The translations under genes and the position numbers were made by a program. From the NCBI RefSeq assembly GCF_002245535.1, contig NZ_NKCN01000008.1, positions 1 to 64,000 on the forward strand: 64,000 nucleotides of DNA, written 5' to 3'. This document shows positions 1-8,384 of the stretch, in pieces. Source of the stretch: Mycobacterium lehmannii. GTDB lineage: Bacteria > Actinomycetota > Actinomycetes > Mycobacteriales > Mycobacteriaceae. The notes under the pieces were generated by a model. It saw only the letters and a list, made by a program, of their open reading frames with translations. It was not told where the DNA came from and did not search any database. Every line of letters starts with the position of its first letter. Within the stretch, counting starts at the first letter, position 1.

Positions 1-104
1 AGAGGTGTAGAAGAGACAGACCCAAGCCGCCCAAGCCGCCGAAGAAGGGCGGCCCGGGCAATGGCAACGGACGGGGCAACGGCAACGGTAAAAAGGGTGA
101 CTGA
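1..104 (+). CDS. C-terminal tail of an upstream gene (partial)
   Basis: The third reading frame is open from the window edge to a TGA at 102-104. It encodes a short basic tail of PKPPKPPKK followed by glycine/asparagine repeats and a final KKGD. Only about 33 residues are visible and no domain can be recognised. Low-complexity Pro/Lys and Gly/Asn tails occur on several unrelated mycobacterial proteins, so no function is assigned. The 112 bp that follow, up to the next start, show no gene. Confidence 0.5.
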   Translation, partial: RCRRDRPKPPKPPKKGGPGNGNGRGNGNGKKGD

Positions 105-216
105 CGGGTTTGAGCTGGGCGCCGCGCGGCTACTCACCGTCGACGATTGAGCCGGCTGGCGTCCCCGCCGCACTGTTGCGGTCGGGCGGACCGCCACGGC
201 GAGTGAGTTCGGAGCG

Positions 217-1695
217 ATGGCGACAAGTCAACGACTGATTCCCGGCATGGCGATCGGGGGCCGTTACCGGCTGCTCGCCGCACACGGCAGCCGCCCGCTG
301 CTGGATTTCTGGCAGGCGCTCGACATCGCCTCGGGGCAGCATGTCGCGCTGACCGTCGTCGACGCTGCAGAGGAATTGCCCGATGAGTTCGTCCACGAGA
401 TCCTTGCGCGCACGATCCGGCTTCGTGGCCTCGACACAGCTGGTATCGCGCCGGTGCTCGAGGTGATGCACACGGGAGCCTTCGGTGTCGTGGTGTCCGA
501 CTGGCTTCCCGGGCAGAGCCTCCGTGAGGTCGCTGACGAGGGGCAGGCGCCGGAGTCCGTCGCCGCCATGACGCGAGCGTTGGCCGCGGCCGCCGAGGCG
601 GCACACCGTGCGGGCCTCGTGCTGTCGGTCGACGATCCCGCGCGGTTGCGGGTGGGTGCCGACGGACACGTGGCGCTGGCATTTCCCGCCATCCTTCCCG
701 AGGCCACCGCGCAGACCGATCTCCGAGGGATCGGCTGCGTCCTGTACACGCTGCTGCTCGGCCAGTGGCCGGACGGTGCGGCCGAACCCGCGGAGCCGGC
801 CGAAGCCGATCCCCGGATCCCCTTCCTGATCTCTACGACAGCCTCGGCGCTCCTGCGGGACAATGGTGGAATCAGTAGCGCCGCAACGCTTCTGACATTG
901 CTGGAGCAGGCCGCGGCGTCCGATGCGGAGTCGACTCACCGAGTGATGCCGCCCCTGCCGACTGTCAAGTCCGGACGCTATGCCGAATTCCGCAACTTCG
1001 GACCCCAGGAGCAGAAGGAGGCGGCCCGCCGCACCGTCCTGCGCACGGGCCTCGGCGCCGCCGCGGCCATCGTTGCGGTGGGGATGCTGGCGCTGGGCTC
1101 CTCGCTCAACGGTCTGCTGGAGACCAACGACGACAATGTCGCGATGGACGCGGACAAGCTCGGGCTGGTGCCGACGACCGCGGCGCCCCCACCGCCCGAG
1201 CAGACCAAGACCGTGCGCGGACTGGCTCCCGGCGACCGCATCCCGTTGGAGGCGGCGACGGTCTTCTCCCCCGACGGATCTCCGGACAGCCCCGGCGATG
1301 CCGCATTGGCGATCGACGCCAAGCCCGAGACGGCATGGTCGACCGACCGCTACTACGACGCCGATCCGTTCCCGAAATTCAAACCCGGCGTGGGCTTGCT
1401 CCTCTCGTTGCGCGAACCCACGCCGATCACCGCGGTCACCGTCGACCAGAACAGCGCGGGCTCGCTGATCCAGGTACGCGGCACCGACAAGACCGAGGAC
1501 CCGAAGGCGCTGAGCGACACCTTCGAGCTCACGCCCGCCACACCCGTGGAGCCCGGCGTGACGCGGATTCCCGTGACGGACCCGCGGCCCGTCGCGCGGG
1601 TGGTGGTGTGGATTACGAAGTTGGGCGCCGCAGACGGTCAGAACCGTGCGGCCATCGCCGAGATCGGCGTGCACGCGCCCGCAGCGCCCGCATGA
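217..1695 (+). CDS. MurJ/MviN C-terminal-like pseudokinase with extracellular discoidin-like domain
   Basis: The 492-residue product starts at an ATG with GGAG just upstream. Residues 1-240 look like a degenerate Ser/Thr kinase: a GGRYRLL loop is present, the VAxK lysine is replaced (VALTVVD), and no intact HRD or DFG motif is seen. One membrane segment lies near residues 275-300 (GLGAAAAIVAVGMLALG). The extracellular part contains VFSPDGSPDSPGDAALAID and resembles a discoidin/F5-8C-type fold. This architecture matches, from memory, the C-terminal half of mycobacterial MurJ/MviN (Rv3910), whose phosphorylated pseudokinase binds FhaA to restrain peptidoglycan precursor flipping. No MurJ flippase domain precedes it here, so it appears to be a free-standing paralogue. 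A role in envelope control is inference. Confidence 0.7.
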   Translation: MATSQRLIPGMAIGGRYRLLAAHGSRPLLDFWQALDIASGQHVALTVVDAAEELPDEFVHEILARTIRLRGLDTAGIAPVLEVMHTGAFGVVVSDWLPGQSLREVADEGQAPESVAAMTRALAAAAEAAHRAGLVLSVDDPARLRVGADGHVALAFPAILPEATAQTDLRGIGCVLYTLLLGQWPDGAAEPAEPAEADPRIPFLISTTASALLRDNGGISSAATLLTLLEQAAASDAESTHRVMPPLPTVKSGRYAEFRNFGPQEQKEAARRTVLRTGLGAAAAIVAVGMLALGSSLNGLLETNDDNVAMDADKLGLVPTTAAPPPPEQTKTVRGLAPGDRIPLEAATVFSPDGSPDSPGDAALAIDAKPETAWSTDRYYDADPFPKFKPGVGLLLSLREPTPITAVTVDQNSAGSLIQVRGTDKTEDPKALSDTFELTPATPVEPGVTRIPVTDPRPVARVVVWITKLGAADGQNRAAIAEIGVHAPAAPA

Positions 1696-1725
1696 TCTCG
1701 TCCGCGGACCGTTACGATCAGCCGC

Positions 1726-2499
1726 GTGAGTGACAACACTGAACCCGTCGTACTTGTCGAACAGCGCGACCGCATCCTGATCATCACCATCAACCGCCCG
1801 CAGGCCCGCAACGCGGTGAACGCCGACGTCAGCCGCGGCCTTGCCGACGCCATGGACCGACTCGACGGCGATGCCGGCCTGTCGGTGGGCATCCTGACCG
1901 GAGCCGGCGGCTCGTTCAGCGCAGGCATGGACCTCAAGGCGTTCGCGCGCGGCGAGAACGTGGCCATCGAGGGCCGCGGACTGGGCTTCACCGAGCGCCC
2001 GCCCGCCAAGCCGCTCATCGCCGCGGTGGAGGGCTACTGTCTCGCCGGTGGCTGCGAGCTGGCGCTGGCCACCGACCTGATCGTGGCGTCAAAGGAATCC
2101 GCGTTCGGCATCCCCGAGGTCAAGCGCGGGCTGGTCGCCGGCGGCGGCGGACTGCTGCGGTTGCCGCAGCGGCTTCCCTACGGTCTCGCGATGGAACTGG
2201 CGTTGACCGGTGAGAGCCTGTCCGCGCAGCGCGCTCACGACCTCGGCATGGTCAACGTCCTCGCCGAACCGGGTCAGGCGTTGGAGGCGGCGATCGCCTT
2301 CGCAGAGAAGATCACCGCCAATGGTCCGCTCGCGGTGGCCGCGACCAAGCGGATCATCGTCGAGTCGCGCGACTGGAACTCCCAGGAGATGTGGAAGAAG
2401 CAGGTCGAAATCTTCGGACCGGTCTTCATGTCCAACGACGCCAAGGAAGGCGCGATCGCGTTCGCCGAGAAGCGGGCGCCGAAGTGGACGGGAACGTAA
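1726..2499 (+). CDS. echA1: Crotonase-family enoyl-CoA hydratase, EchA1-like
   Basis: The 257-residue product has the crotonase fold. The oxyanion-hole segment is near residues 60-70 (AGMDLKAFARGE). Both glutamates used by hydratases are present, in AGGCELALATD and FGIPEVKRG. It should hydrate 2-enoyl-CoA or act on a related acyl-CoA in fatty-acid or cholesterol catabolism. The C-terminal stretch and the neighbouring aldehyde dehydrogenase and methyltransferase genes match the Rv0222 region. The GTG start has no ribosome binding site, but TACGAT ends 7-8 bases upstream, so a leaderless transcript is likely. Confidence 0.85.
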   Translation: MSDNTEPVVLVEQRDRILIITINRPQARNAVNADVSRGLADAMDRLDGDAGLSVGILTGAGGSFSAGMDLKAFARGENVAIEGRGLGFTERPPAKPLIAAVEGYCLAGGCELALATDLIVASKESAFGIPEVKRGLVAGGGGLLRLPQRLPYGLAMELALTGESLSAQRAHDLGMVNVLAEPGQALEAAIAFAEKITANGPLAVAATKRIIVESRDWNSQEMWKKQVEIFGPVFMSNDAKEGAIAFAEKRAPKWTGT

Positions 2500-2536
2500 C
2501 GGGTTTCATAACCGCCGCCCGGGGCAACCGTTAGAC

Positions 2537-2743
2537 GTGGAAACGTTGTCCCGAGCGCGGAACGCGCAGAAGCGCATCTTCAAGGTGCAGCGACGAGTGT
2601 GGTTGGTGCAGGCCGCGATGTGGCCGACGCTGGCGCTCGCCGGTATCGGAGCGGTCGCCGCGGTGATCGCCCGCTATCGCGGACGCGCCGACGGGCCGGG
2701 GACAGCGATGCCCTCGCCGGCCGACGGCCTACCTCACCTGTAA
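2537..2743 (+). CDS. Small single-span membrane protein
   Basis: The 68-residue product begins at a GTG (METLSRARNAQKRIF). It has a basic N-terminal helix, one hydrophobic segment at about residues 28-46 (MWPTLALAGIGAVAAVIA) and a Pro/Gly-rich tail. Its stop overlaps the GGAG ribosome binding site of the next gene, which argues that the two are translated together. I do not recognise the family, and a role cannot be assigned. Confidence 0.6.
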   Translation: METLSRARNAQKRIFKVQRRVWLVQAAMWPTLALAGIGAVAAVIARYRGRADGPGTAMPSPADGLPHL

Positions 2744-2754
2744 GGAGACAGCGC

Positions 2755-3090
2755 ATGGCGCAGAGCGACGACCTGCCGATCACCGACTACGACCAGCTGC
2801 CGCTAACCGAGTTGCGGCACCGCATCCGCGCGCTCGACGAGCCCGCGCTGCGCGCGGTGTTCGACCACGAGACCGCGCACGGCAACCGCATCCCGGTGCT
2901 CGAGGTGCTGCACGCGCGGCTCAAGGAGTTGACCCACGGTGCCGAGCCGTCGTCCGGTGACCCGAACAACGCGCCCGAGGTGAGCGGTACGGCGGGCGGT
3001 TCGCCCGTGCAGGAGTCGACGGCCGCGCAGGCCAACACCCCGCTTCGGCACGGCGTCGCCAACCAGACGCCGGCCCGCGGCAAGCCGTAG
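2755..3090 (+). CDS. Conserved hypothetical actinobacterial protein (DUF8129-like)
   Basis: The 111-residue soluble product begins at an ATG 11 bases after the previous stop, with TAAGGAGACAG as combined stop and ribosome binding site. Residues 7-62 form the conserved part (ITDYDQLPLTELRHRIRAL, then FDHETAHGNRIPVLEVL). This resembles a short helical domain of unknown function found in many mycobacterial proteins, some of which are lipid-droplet associated. The rest is a disordered Ser/Thr/Ala/Gln tail. The family link is from memory. Confidence 0.65.
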   Translation: MAQSDDLPITDYDQLPLTELRHRIRALDEPALRAVFDHETAHGNRIPVLEVLHARLKELTHGAEPSSGDPNNAPEVSGTAGGSPVQESTAAQANTPLRHGVANQTPARGKP

Positions 3091-3171
3091 GTGCCCGCGC
3101 TGGCGCGCGTAGTCTCGCCGCCACGGGGCAATGGTTGACCTGAACGGCCGTTGAGGTCGCAAGATGTGGGC

Positions 3172-4017
3172 ATGGCAACCGACGTGACGGCCGCGCTCGA
3201 CGTGGCGGCCTACCTGGACCGGATCGGCTACACCGGCTCGACGGAACCGACGCTGTCCACCCTGCGCGCCCTGGTGGCGGCGCACAACCGGTCGATCCCG
3301 TTCGAGAACCTCGACCCGCTCCTGGGCATTCCCGTCGTCGATCTCAGTGCGGGCGCGCTGGCCCGCAAGCTCGTGCGCCGTCGCCGCGGCGGTTACTGCT
3401 ACGAGCACAACGGCCTGATGGGTTACGTGCTCGAGGCGCTGGGCTACGGCGTGCAGCGGCTCGCGGGCCGGGTGGTGTGGATGAACCAGTCGGGCGCACT
3501 TCCCGCGCAGACGCATCAGGTGCTGTCGGTGCGTGTCCCGGCAGACGATGGACCGTGGTTGGTCGACGTCGGATTCGGCGGGCAGACGCTGACCTCGCCG
3601 ATCCGGCTCGAAGCCGGGCCCGTGCAGGCGACGCGCCACGAGCCCTACCGGCTGCGTGAGCACGACGAGGGCTTCCTGTTGGAGGCCGAGATCCGCGGAC
3701 AGTGGCAGCCGCTGTACACGTTCGAGACCCACCCGCGGCCGCAGATCGACCTGCAGGTCGGAAGTTGGTACGTGTCAACGTTTCCCGAGTCGGGATTCGT
3801 CACCGGTCTGTCGGTGGCGCTGGTCACCGATGACGCGCGGTGGAACCTGCGCGGTCGTAACCTGGCCATCCACAGCGGGGGAGACACCGAACGAGTGCGC
3901 CTCGACACCGCCGCCGACGTCCTCGCCGAACTGACCGGCCGCTTCGGGATCGACCTGACCGACCTCGGCGACCACCGCGACATCGAAGCCCGGGTCCACG
4001 AGGTTCTGGACAGCTGA
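3172..4017 (+). CDS. nat: Arylamine N-acetyltransferase
   Basis: The 281-residue product transfers acetyl or propionyl groups from CoA to arylamines, hydrazines and related amines in the cytosol. The papain-like catalytic triad is visible: Cys76 in RGGYCYEHN, His115 in THQVLSV and Asp132 in WLVDVGFGG. Length fits the roughly 275-280 residues of mycobacterial NATs. The ATG at 3172 is preferred over an in-frame TTG at 3151 because homologues begin close to this point. In M. tuberculosis nat belongs to the hsa cholesterol operon. Here it stands alone, with no steroid genes beside it. Confidence 0.9.
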   Translation: MATDVTAALDVAAYLDRIGYTGSTEPTLSTLRALVAAHNRSIPFENLDPLLGIPVVDLSAGALARKLVRRRRGGYCYEHNGLMGYVLEALGYGVQRLAGRVVWMNQSGALPAQTHQVLSVRVPADDGPWLVDVGFGGQTLTSPIRLEAGPVQATRHEPYRLREHDEGFLLEAEIRGQWQPLYTFETHPRPQIDLQVGSWYVSTFPESGFVTGLSVALVTDDARWNLRGRNLAIHSGGDTERVRLDTAADVLAELTGRFGIDLTDLGDHRDIEARVHEVLDS

Positions 4018-4066
4018 ACGCAGCAGGAATCGTCATGTTCTTACGCCCGCGGCGCGACCATACTCG

Positions 4067-4990
4067 GTGATCGTGACCACCGAATCGCGCCGCGACCGCC
4101 TGCGCGAACTGCTTGATGCGGTCGTCGCGGCCGACAACAGCGGTGTGGACCGCATGGCCCGTAGCACGCACGCCTCCGAATTCCACTTCTCGCGGGAAGT
4201 GCGCCGCCTGACCGGCGAGTCGCCCGCGGCGATGCGCCGCCGCATCATGCTCGAACGCGCAGCATGGCGACTGCAGCAGGGTGAGCGCGTGACTGCCGTC
4301 GCGGCCGACGAAGGATGGTCGTCGGTCGAGGTGTTCTCGCGCGCCTTCCGACGCACCTTCGGTGTGCCGCCGTCGAGGGCCGTCGACGTCGAGTTCCGGG
4401 TGACCGCGCCCAACGGCCTTCACTTCCACCCGCCGCACTCGCTGTGGCTCGACAACGCCGGGGATGCGAAGGAGCCCGACATCTCCCGACTGATGGTGGC
4501 GCACGACGTCGCCGACACCGCGTATCTGATCGACCGTGCGAGTGCCCTGACGAAAGAGCAATGGCGAGAGGAGATTTCGCCCGGCCAGGTGGTCCTCGAC
4601 TGGGACGGTCCCGAACCCAGCGTCGGAGCGGTGCTCGGTGCGATCGTCTGGACCAAGCAGGTGTGGCTGGCCACGATCGAAGGACGCGACTTCCCGGACC
4701 GCTCGGCCACCCGAGGAGAAACCACCACCGCCGCGCAGCTGGCCCGACACCATGACGACATCGCAAAGCGCTGGACGACAATGGTTTCCGAGTACGCCGC
4801 CGACGGTCGGATGGGGGACATTGTCATCGACGCGCTGTGCGATCCGCCCGAATCGTTTCAGCTGTACGGCATCGTCGCCCACGTGTTGGAGTACGCAGCC
4901 CACCGGCGGGGGCTGGCCCGAACGATGCTGGCCCGCCACGGCATCGACGTCCGCATGGGCGATCCGTTGGAGTGGATGAGGGGCAACTGA
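4067..4990 (+). CDS. AraC-family regulator with C-terminal DinB-like domain
   Basis: The 307-residue product has two parts. Residues 8-105 are an AraC-type double helix-turn-helix (SEFHFSREVRRLTG and WSSVEVFSRAFRRTFGV). Residues 120-305 look like a DinB four-helix bundle (LARHHDDIAKRW, IVAHVLEYAAHRRG), normally a small-molecule or metal/thiol-linked enzyme fold. It probably senses a ligand and activates nearby genes. Two GTG starts, at 4067 and 4073, are possible. CATACT at 4059-4064 is a likely -10 and would favour a leaderless start at 4073. The next gene begins two bases after its stop codon and should be co-transcribed. Confidence 0.75.
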   Translation: MIVTTESRRDRLRELLDAVVAADNSGVDRMARSTHASEFHFSREVRRLTGESPAAMRRRIMLERAAWRLQQGERVTAVAADEGWSSVEVFSRAFRRTFGVPPSRAVDVEFRVTAPNGLHFHPPHSLWLDNAGDAKEPDISRLMVAHDVADTAYLIDRASALTKEQWREEISPGQVVLDWDGPEPSVGAVLGAIVWTKQVWLATIEGRDFPDRSATRGETTTAAQLARHHDDIAKRWTTMVSEYAADGRMGDIVIDALCDPPESFQLYGIVAHVLEYAAHRRGLARTMLARHGIDVRMGDPLEWMRGN

Positions 4991-4991
4991 T

Positions 4992-5534
4992 TTGGCGACG
5001 GTCTATTACACGGCATCCAGTTTGGACGGGTTCATCGTCGACGAACACGAAAGCCTGGACTGGCTGACATCGCGCGACATCGACCGGAACGGACCGTTCC
5101 ACTACGACGAGTTCATCGCCACGATCGGCGCCGTGGTGATGGGTTCGGCGACCTACGAATGGATCGTGCGCAACCATCCCGGTGACTGGATGTACGAGCA
5201 ACCATCCTGGGTGTTGACGCGGCGATCGCACATCGTCGAGCGCGGACACGATGTGCACACGTTCGCCGGCGACGTCGCCGATCTGCATCCCGAACTGCTC
5301 GCCGCCGCGGCGGACCGGGACGTGTGGGTGGTCGGTGGCGGCGATGCCGCGCGACAGTTCGTCGAGGCGGATCTCATCGACGAGATGATCGTCAGCTACG
5401 CGCCGTGCTCGCTCGGCGCGGGTTCGCCGGTGCTGCCGATCCGTTCGGAATGGGAACTGGTCGACGCGGCGGTGAACAGAGACTTCGTCTGCGCGCGATG
5501 GCGCACGGCTCAGTTGCGGTCGGGCACGCCGTAG
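4992..5534 (+). CDS. RibD C-terminal/dihydrofolate reductase-like oxidoreductase
   Basis: The 180-residue product begins at a TTG that follows the regulator's TGA by a single base. It has the dihydrofolate reductase-like fold shared with the RibD reductase domain: N-terminal YYTASSLDGFIVDE, a central GAVVMGSATYEWI, and the cofactor-binding segment WVVGGGDAARQF. The substrate is unknown. Such proteins commonly use NADPH or a deazaflavin. Its last 25 bases overlap the 3' end of the convergent TetR gene. Pairing with the AraC-DinB regulator suggests that the regulator controls this reductase (inference). Confidence 0.75.
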   Translation: MATVYYTASSLDGFIVDEHESLDWLTSRDIDRNGPFHYDEFIATIGAVVMGSATYEWIVRNHPGDWMYEQPSWVLTRRSHIVERGHDVHTFAGDVADLHPELLAAAADRDVWVVGGGDAARQFVEADLIDEMIVSYAPCSLGAGSPVLPIRSEWELVDAAVNRDFVCARWRTAQLRSGTP

Positions 5535-6148
5535 CGGCGGATGAAATCCCTTGACCTGATCAGGAATTCGACCTGCTGCGAGACATCGTGGAGCGGGTCG
5601 ACCGAGCGGGTCGACCGGCACAGCACCACCGCGCCCTCCAGCGCCGCGATGCAGGTGATCGCAAGGGAGGCCGCGTCGGACTCGTCGAAACCGTCGGAGA
5701 CGAACGCACGGGTCAGCGCGTCACGCCAGTGGCCGAAGATGCTGCCCGCCACGCTGGTCAACTGCGGTTCCTCGGTAGCCGAACCGATCGCCGCCGCCAC
5801 CACCGGACAGCCGGCCACGAACTCGCTCTCGACGAGCAGTTCCTCCCAGAACGCCACGAAGTTGCGGACCAGATGCATTCCGCCCTTGGCGGCCGCTTCG
5901 TCGATCTCCTTGGTGATCGCGTCACCGGCGTAGCTCAGGGCCTCTCGCAGGATCTGGTTGCGGCCAGCGGGGAAGTGGTAGTACACCGACCCGCGTGGCG
6001 CGCCGCTGCGGGCGAGCACTTCGTCGATCGTGACGCCTGCCGCGCCGCGCTCCCGCAACACCTCGACCGCGGCGACCAGCATCTTGGTGCGCGTCGAACC
6101 GCGCTTGTTGGCGGTCTTCGTCCCGACGGAAGACAGGTCAACCTCCAA
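5510..6148 (-). CDS. TetR-family regulator, LmrA/YxaF-like
   Basis: The 212-residue product has an N-terminal TetR helix-turn-helix (VTIDEVLARSGAPRGSVYYHF) and a C-terminal ligand domain containing FVAGCPVVAAA, typical of the LmrA/YxaF group. The reading frame is open to an ATG at 6196, but that would overlap the small gene upstream, so a TTG at 6148 is used here. Neither start has a good ribosome binding site. The gene diverges from the fadE-like gene at 6546, and a 20-bp dyad lies between them, so autoregulation and control of that dehydrogenase are plausible. Confidence 0.75.
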   Translation of the reverse strand: MEVDLSSVGTKTANKRGSTRTKMLVAAVEVLRERGAAGVTIDEVLARSGAPRGSVYYHFPAGRNQILREALSYAGDAITKEIDEAAAKGGMHLVRNFVAFWEELLVESEFVAGCPVVAAAIGSATEEPQLTSVAGSIFGHWRDALTRAFVSDGFDESDAASLAITCIAALEGAVVLCRSTRSVDPLHDVSQQVEFLIRSRDFIRRYGVPDRN

Positions 6149-6156
6149 TGGGGCGA

Positions 6157-6288
6157 TCAGGCTGCGGGCGTGCGAGGCAGGTGCGCCGGACGCCAACCGA
6201 GCGTACGGGGGCCGAAACGGAAGACCCGGCGGTCGTGCATCCGATGGGTGAACCGGTATCCGGCGACGTTGACTTCAATGACCCACAT
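6157..6288 (-). CDS. Small ORF upstream of the TetR gene
   Basis: This 43-codon ORF begins at an ATG preceded by a strong ribosome binding site (AGGGAGG, 8 bases upstream). It encodes MWVIEVNVAGYRF followed by a strongly basic stretch rich in Arg, His and Pro. It ends 8 bases before the TTG assigned to the TetR gene, so it could be a translated leader coupled to the regulator. No family is recognised. The case rests on the ribosome binding site and the spacing. Confidence 0.45.
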   Translation of the reverse strand: MWVIEVNVAGYRFTHRMHDRRVFRFGPRTLGWRPAHLPRTPAA

Positions 6289-6435
6289 CGGGTGCCTCCC
6301 TGGCTATGACGAACAGCATAAAACGGTCAACACCCAGGAGCAATCAATGTATTCCACATCACAGCTCTGGGATTAGATCGGCCCAGCTAGACAGGGTCGT
6401 CCAGCCGCGGCAGCCCAGCCGAGCCGCCAGGCGCG

Positions 6436-6455
6436 ATTATGAGGTAGACCATAAT
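6436..6455. promoter_or_regulatory. Candidate TetR operator upstream of fadE-like gene
   Basis: The sequence ATTATG-N8-CATAAT is a perfect 6-bp inverted repeat, AT-rich in a GC-rich background. It lies about 90 bp upstream of the acyl-CoA dehydrogenase start and between it and the divergent TetR gene. The rest of the 6289-6545 gap holds a nine-codon ORF at 6347 (MYSTSQLWD) with weak support, and a TACGCT hexamer shortly before the dehydrogenase start. Confidence 0.5.
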
Positions 6456-6545
6456 TCGATCGGAGTCGGGCACCTGAGCTGAAGTGCAGGTCGCGGCGCC
6501 ATCGGACGGCTACGCTCGGCTCCACGCGAACGAAAGGCGCTCGTG

Positions 6546-8381
6546 ATGGGCCACTACAGAAGCAACGTGCGGGATCTCGAGTTCAACCTGTTCGAGGTGC
6601 TGGGTCTCGACAAGGCGCTGGCGACCGGCGAGTTCGGCGAGCTCGACGGCGATTCGGTGCGCCAGATGCTCGACGAAGCGGCCCGGCAGGCCGAGGGTCC
6701 GCTCGCCGAGTCGTTCGCCGAATCCGATCGGCGCCCGCCCACATTCGATACGGCCACCCATGAGGTGACGCTGCCCGAGCCGTTCAAGAAGTCGTTCAAG
6801 GCCTGGCAGCAAGGCGAGTGGTTCCGCGTCGGGATGGCCGAGGACATCGGCGGGGTCGCGGCACCGGCCGCCGTGGAGTGGGCGATCAACGAGTTCGTCC
6901 TCGGCGGCAATCCGGCGGTGTTCATCTACCAGGCCGGGTCGAAGATGGCGGACATCCTCTACGACATCGGCAACGAACAGCAGCGACACTGGGCCGGGCT
7001 GATGGTGGAGCGCGACTGGTGCGCGACGATGGTCCTCACAGAACCCGACGCCGGTTCTGACGTCGGCGCCGGCCGCACCAAGGCCGTTCAACAGCCCGAC
7101 GGCACATGGCATCTCGATGGGGTGAAGAGGTTCATCACCAACGGCGACGCCGGCGACCTGTTCGAGAACATCGTGCATCTCGTGTTGGCCCGCCCCGAGG
7201 GCGCGGGACCTGGCACCAAGGGCCTCTCGCTGTTCTTCGTGCCGAAGTTCCACTTCGACCCCGAGACCGGTGAACTCGGCGAGCGCAACGGCGTTTTCGT
7301 CACCAACGTCGAGCACAAGATGGGGTTGAAGGTGTCGGCGACGTGCGAGCTGACCTTCGGTCAACACGGGGTGCCCGCCGTGGGCTGGCTGGTCAACGAC
7401 TCGCACAACGGCATCGCCCAGATGTTCAAGGTCATCGAATACGCGCGAATGATGGTGGGCACCAAGGCGATCGCCACGTTGTCGACGGGTTATCTCAATG
7501 CGCTGGACTACGCCAAGACCCGGGTGCAGGGCGCGGACATGACCCAGATGACCGACAAGACCGCGCCGCGGGTGACGATCCTGCATCACCCGGATGTGCG
7601 CCGGGCGCTGCTGACGCAGAAGTCCTACGCCGAAGGGCTGCGCGCGCTCTACCTCTACACCGCCGCCCACCAGGATCCCCCCGTCGCGCAGATCGTCTCC
7701 GGAGCCGACGCCGAGATGGCAGGCCGCGTCAACGATCTATTGCTGCCGATCGTCAAAGGTGTGGGTTCGGAACGGGCATACCAGTGCCTGACCGAATCCC
7801 TACAGACGTTCGGCGGTTCGGGTTTCCTGCAGGACTATCCGATCGAGCAATACATCCGCGACGCCAAGATCGACTCCCTGTACGAGGGCACCACCGCCAT
7901 CCAGGCGCAGGACTTCTTCTTCCGCAAGATCGCCCGCGACCAAGGTGCCGCGCTGGCGCACCTGGCCGGTCAGATCGAGGAGTTCGTCCGCAGTGACCTC
8001 GCGCGTGCAGAGCTCGCCGACGGTCGCGCCCGGCTGGCCACCGCGCTGCAGGACGTGCAGGCGATGGTCGCGGCCCTGACCGGATACCTGGTCTCGGCGC
8101 AGGAGAACCCGCGCGAGCTGTACCGCATCGGCCTGGCCTCGGTGCCGTTCCTGCTCGCCGTCGGCGACCTGGTGATCGGCTGGCTGTTGTTGCACCAGGC
8201 CGAGATCGCGTTGGCCGCGCTGGACGGCGACGTATCGGGCAGCGACCGCGCGTTCTACACCGGCAAGGTCGCAGCGGCGAACTTCTTCGCCGAGCACATG
8301 CTGCCGCTGTTGACCTCTGCGCGCGGCATCATCGAGACCATCGGCCTCGACGCGATGGACGTGCCCGAAGACGCGTTCTAG
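6546..8381 (+). CDS. FadE5-type acyl-CoA dehydrogenase (paralogue)
   Basis: The 611-residue product oxidises acyl-CoA to trans-2-enoyl-CoA with FAD. It has the extended architecture of the broad-chain-length FadE5 group, including the C-terminal extra helices. The catalytic base Glu447 lies in [15 protein letters not shown], the same number as in FadE5. The FAD/substrate-binding segment [15 protein letters not shown] is intact. It has exactly the length of the second copy at 34177-36012. The ATG at 6546 is chosen over the GTG at 6543 because [10 protein letters not shown] matches the start of the other copy. GAAAGG precedes it. Regulation by the divergent TetR is likely. Confidence 0.88.
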   Translation: MGHYRSNVRDLEFNLFEVLGLDKALATGEFGELDGDSVRQMLDEAARQAEGPLAESFAESDRRPPTFDTATHEVTLPEPFKKSFKAWQQGEWFRVGMAEDIGGVAAPAAVEWAINEFVLGGNPAVFIYQAGSKMADILYDIGNEQQRHWAGLMVERDWCATMVLTEPDAGSDVGAGRTKAVQQPDGTWHLDGVKRFITNGDAGDLFENIVHLVLARPEGAGPGTKGLSLFFVPKFHFDPETGELGERNGVFVTNVEHKMGLKVSATCELTFGQHGVPAVGWLVNDSHNGIAQMFKVIEYARMMVGTKAIATLSTGYLNALDYAKTRVQGADMTQMTDKTAPRVTILHHPDVRRALLTQKSYAEGLRALYLYTAAHQDPPVAQIVSGADAEMAGRVNDLLLPIVKGVGSERAYQCLTESLQTFGGSGFLQDYPIEQYIRDAKIDSLYEGTTAIQAQDFFFRKIARDQGAALAHLAGQIEEFVRSDLARAELADGRARLATALQDVQAMVAALTGYLVSAQENPRELYRIGLASVPFLLAVGDLVIGWLLLHQAEIALAALDGDVSGSDRAFYTGKVAAANFFAEHMLPLLTSARGIIETIGLDAMDVPEDAF

Positions 8382-8384
8382 GTT

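Noticed and set aside
130..1674. 514-codon frame opposite the pseudokinase gene
   Set aside because: Composition is Arg/Gly-rich without recognisable motifs. The plus-strand gene has a clear domain pattern and start.
6347..6376. Nine-codon ORF (MYSTSQLWD) with a GGAG-like sequence upstream
   Set aside because: Too short to judge from sequence alone, and there is no downstream gene that it could lead directly.
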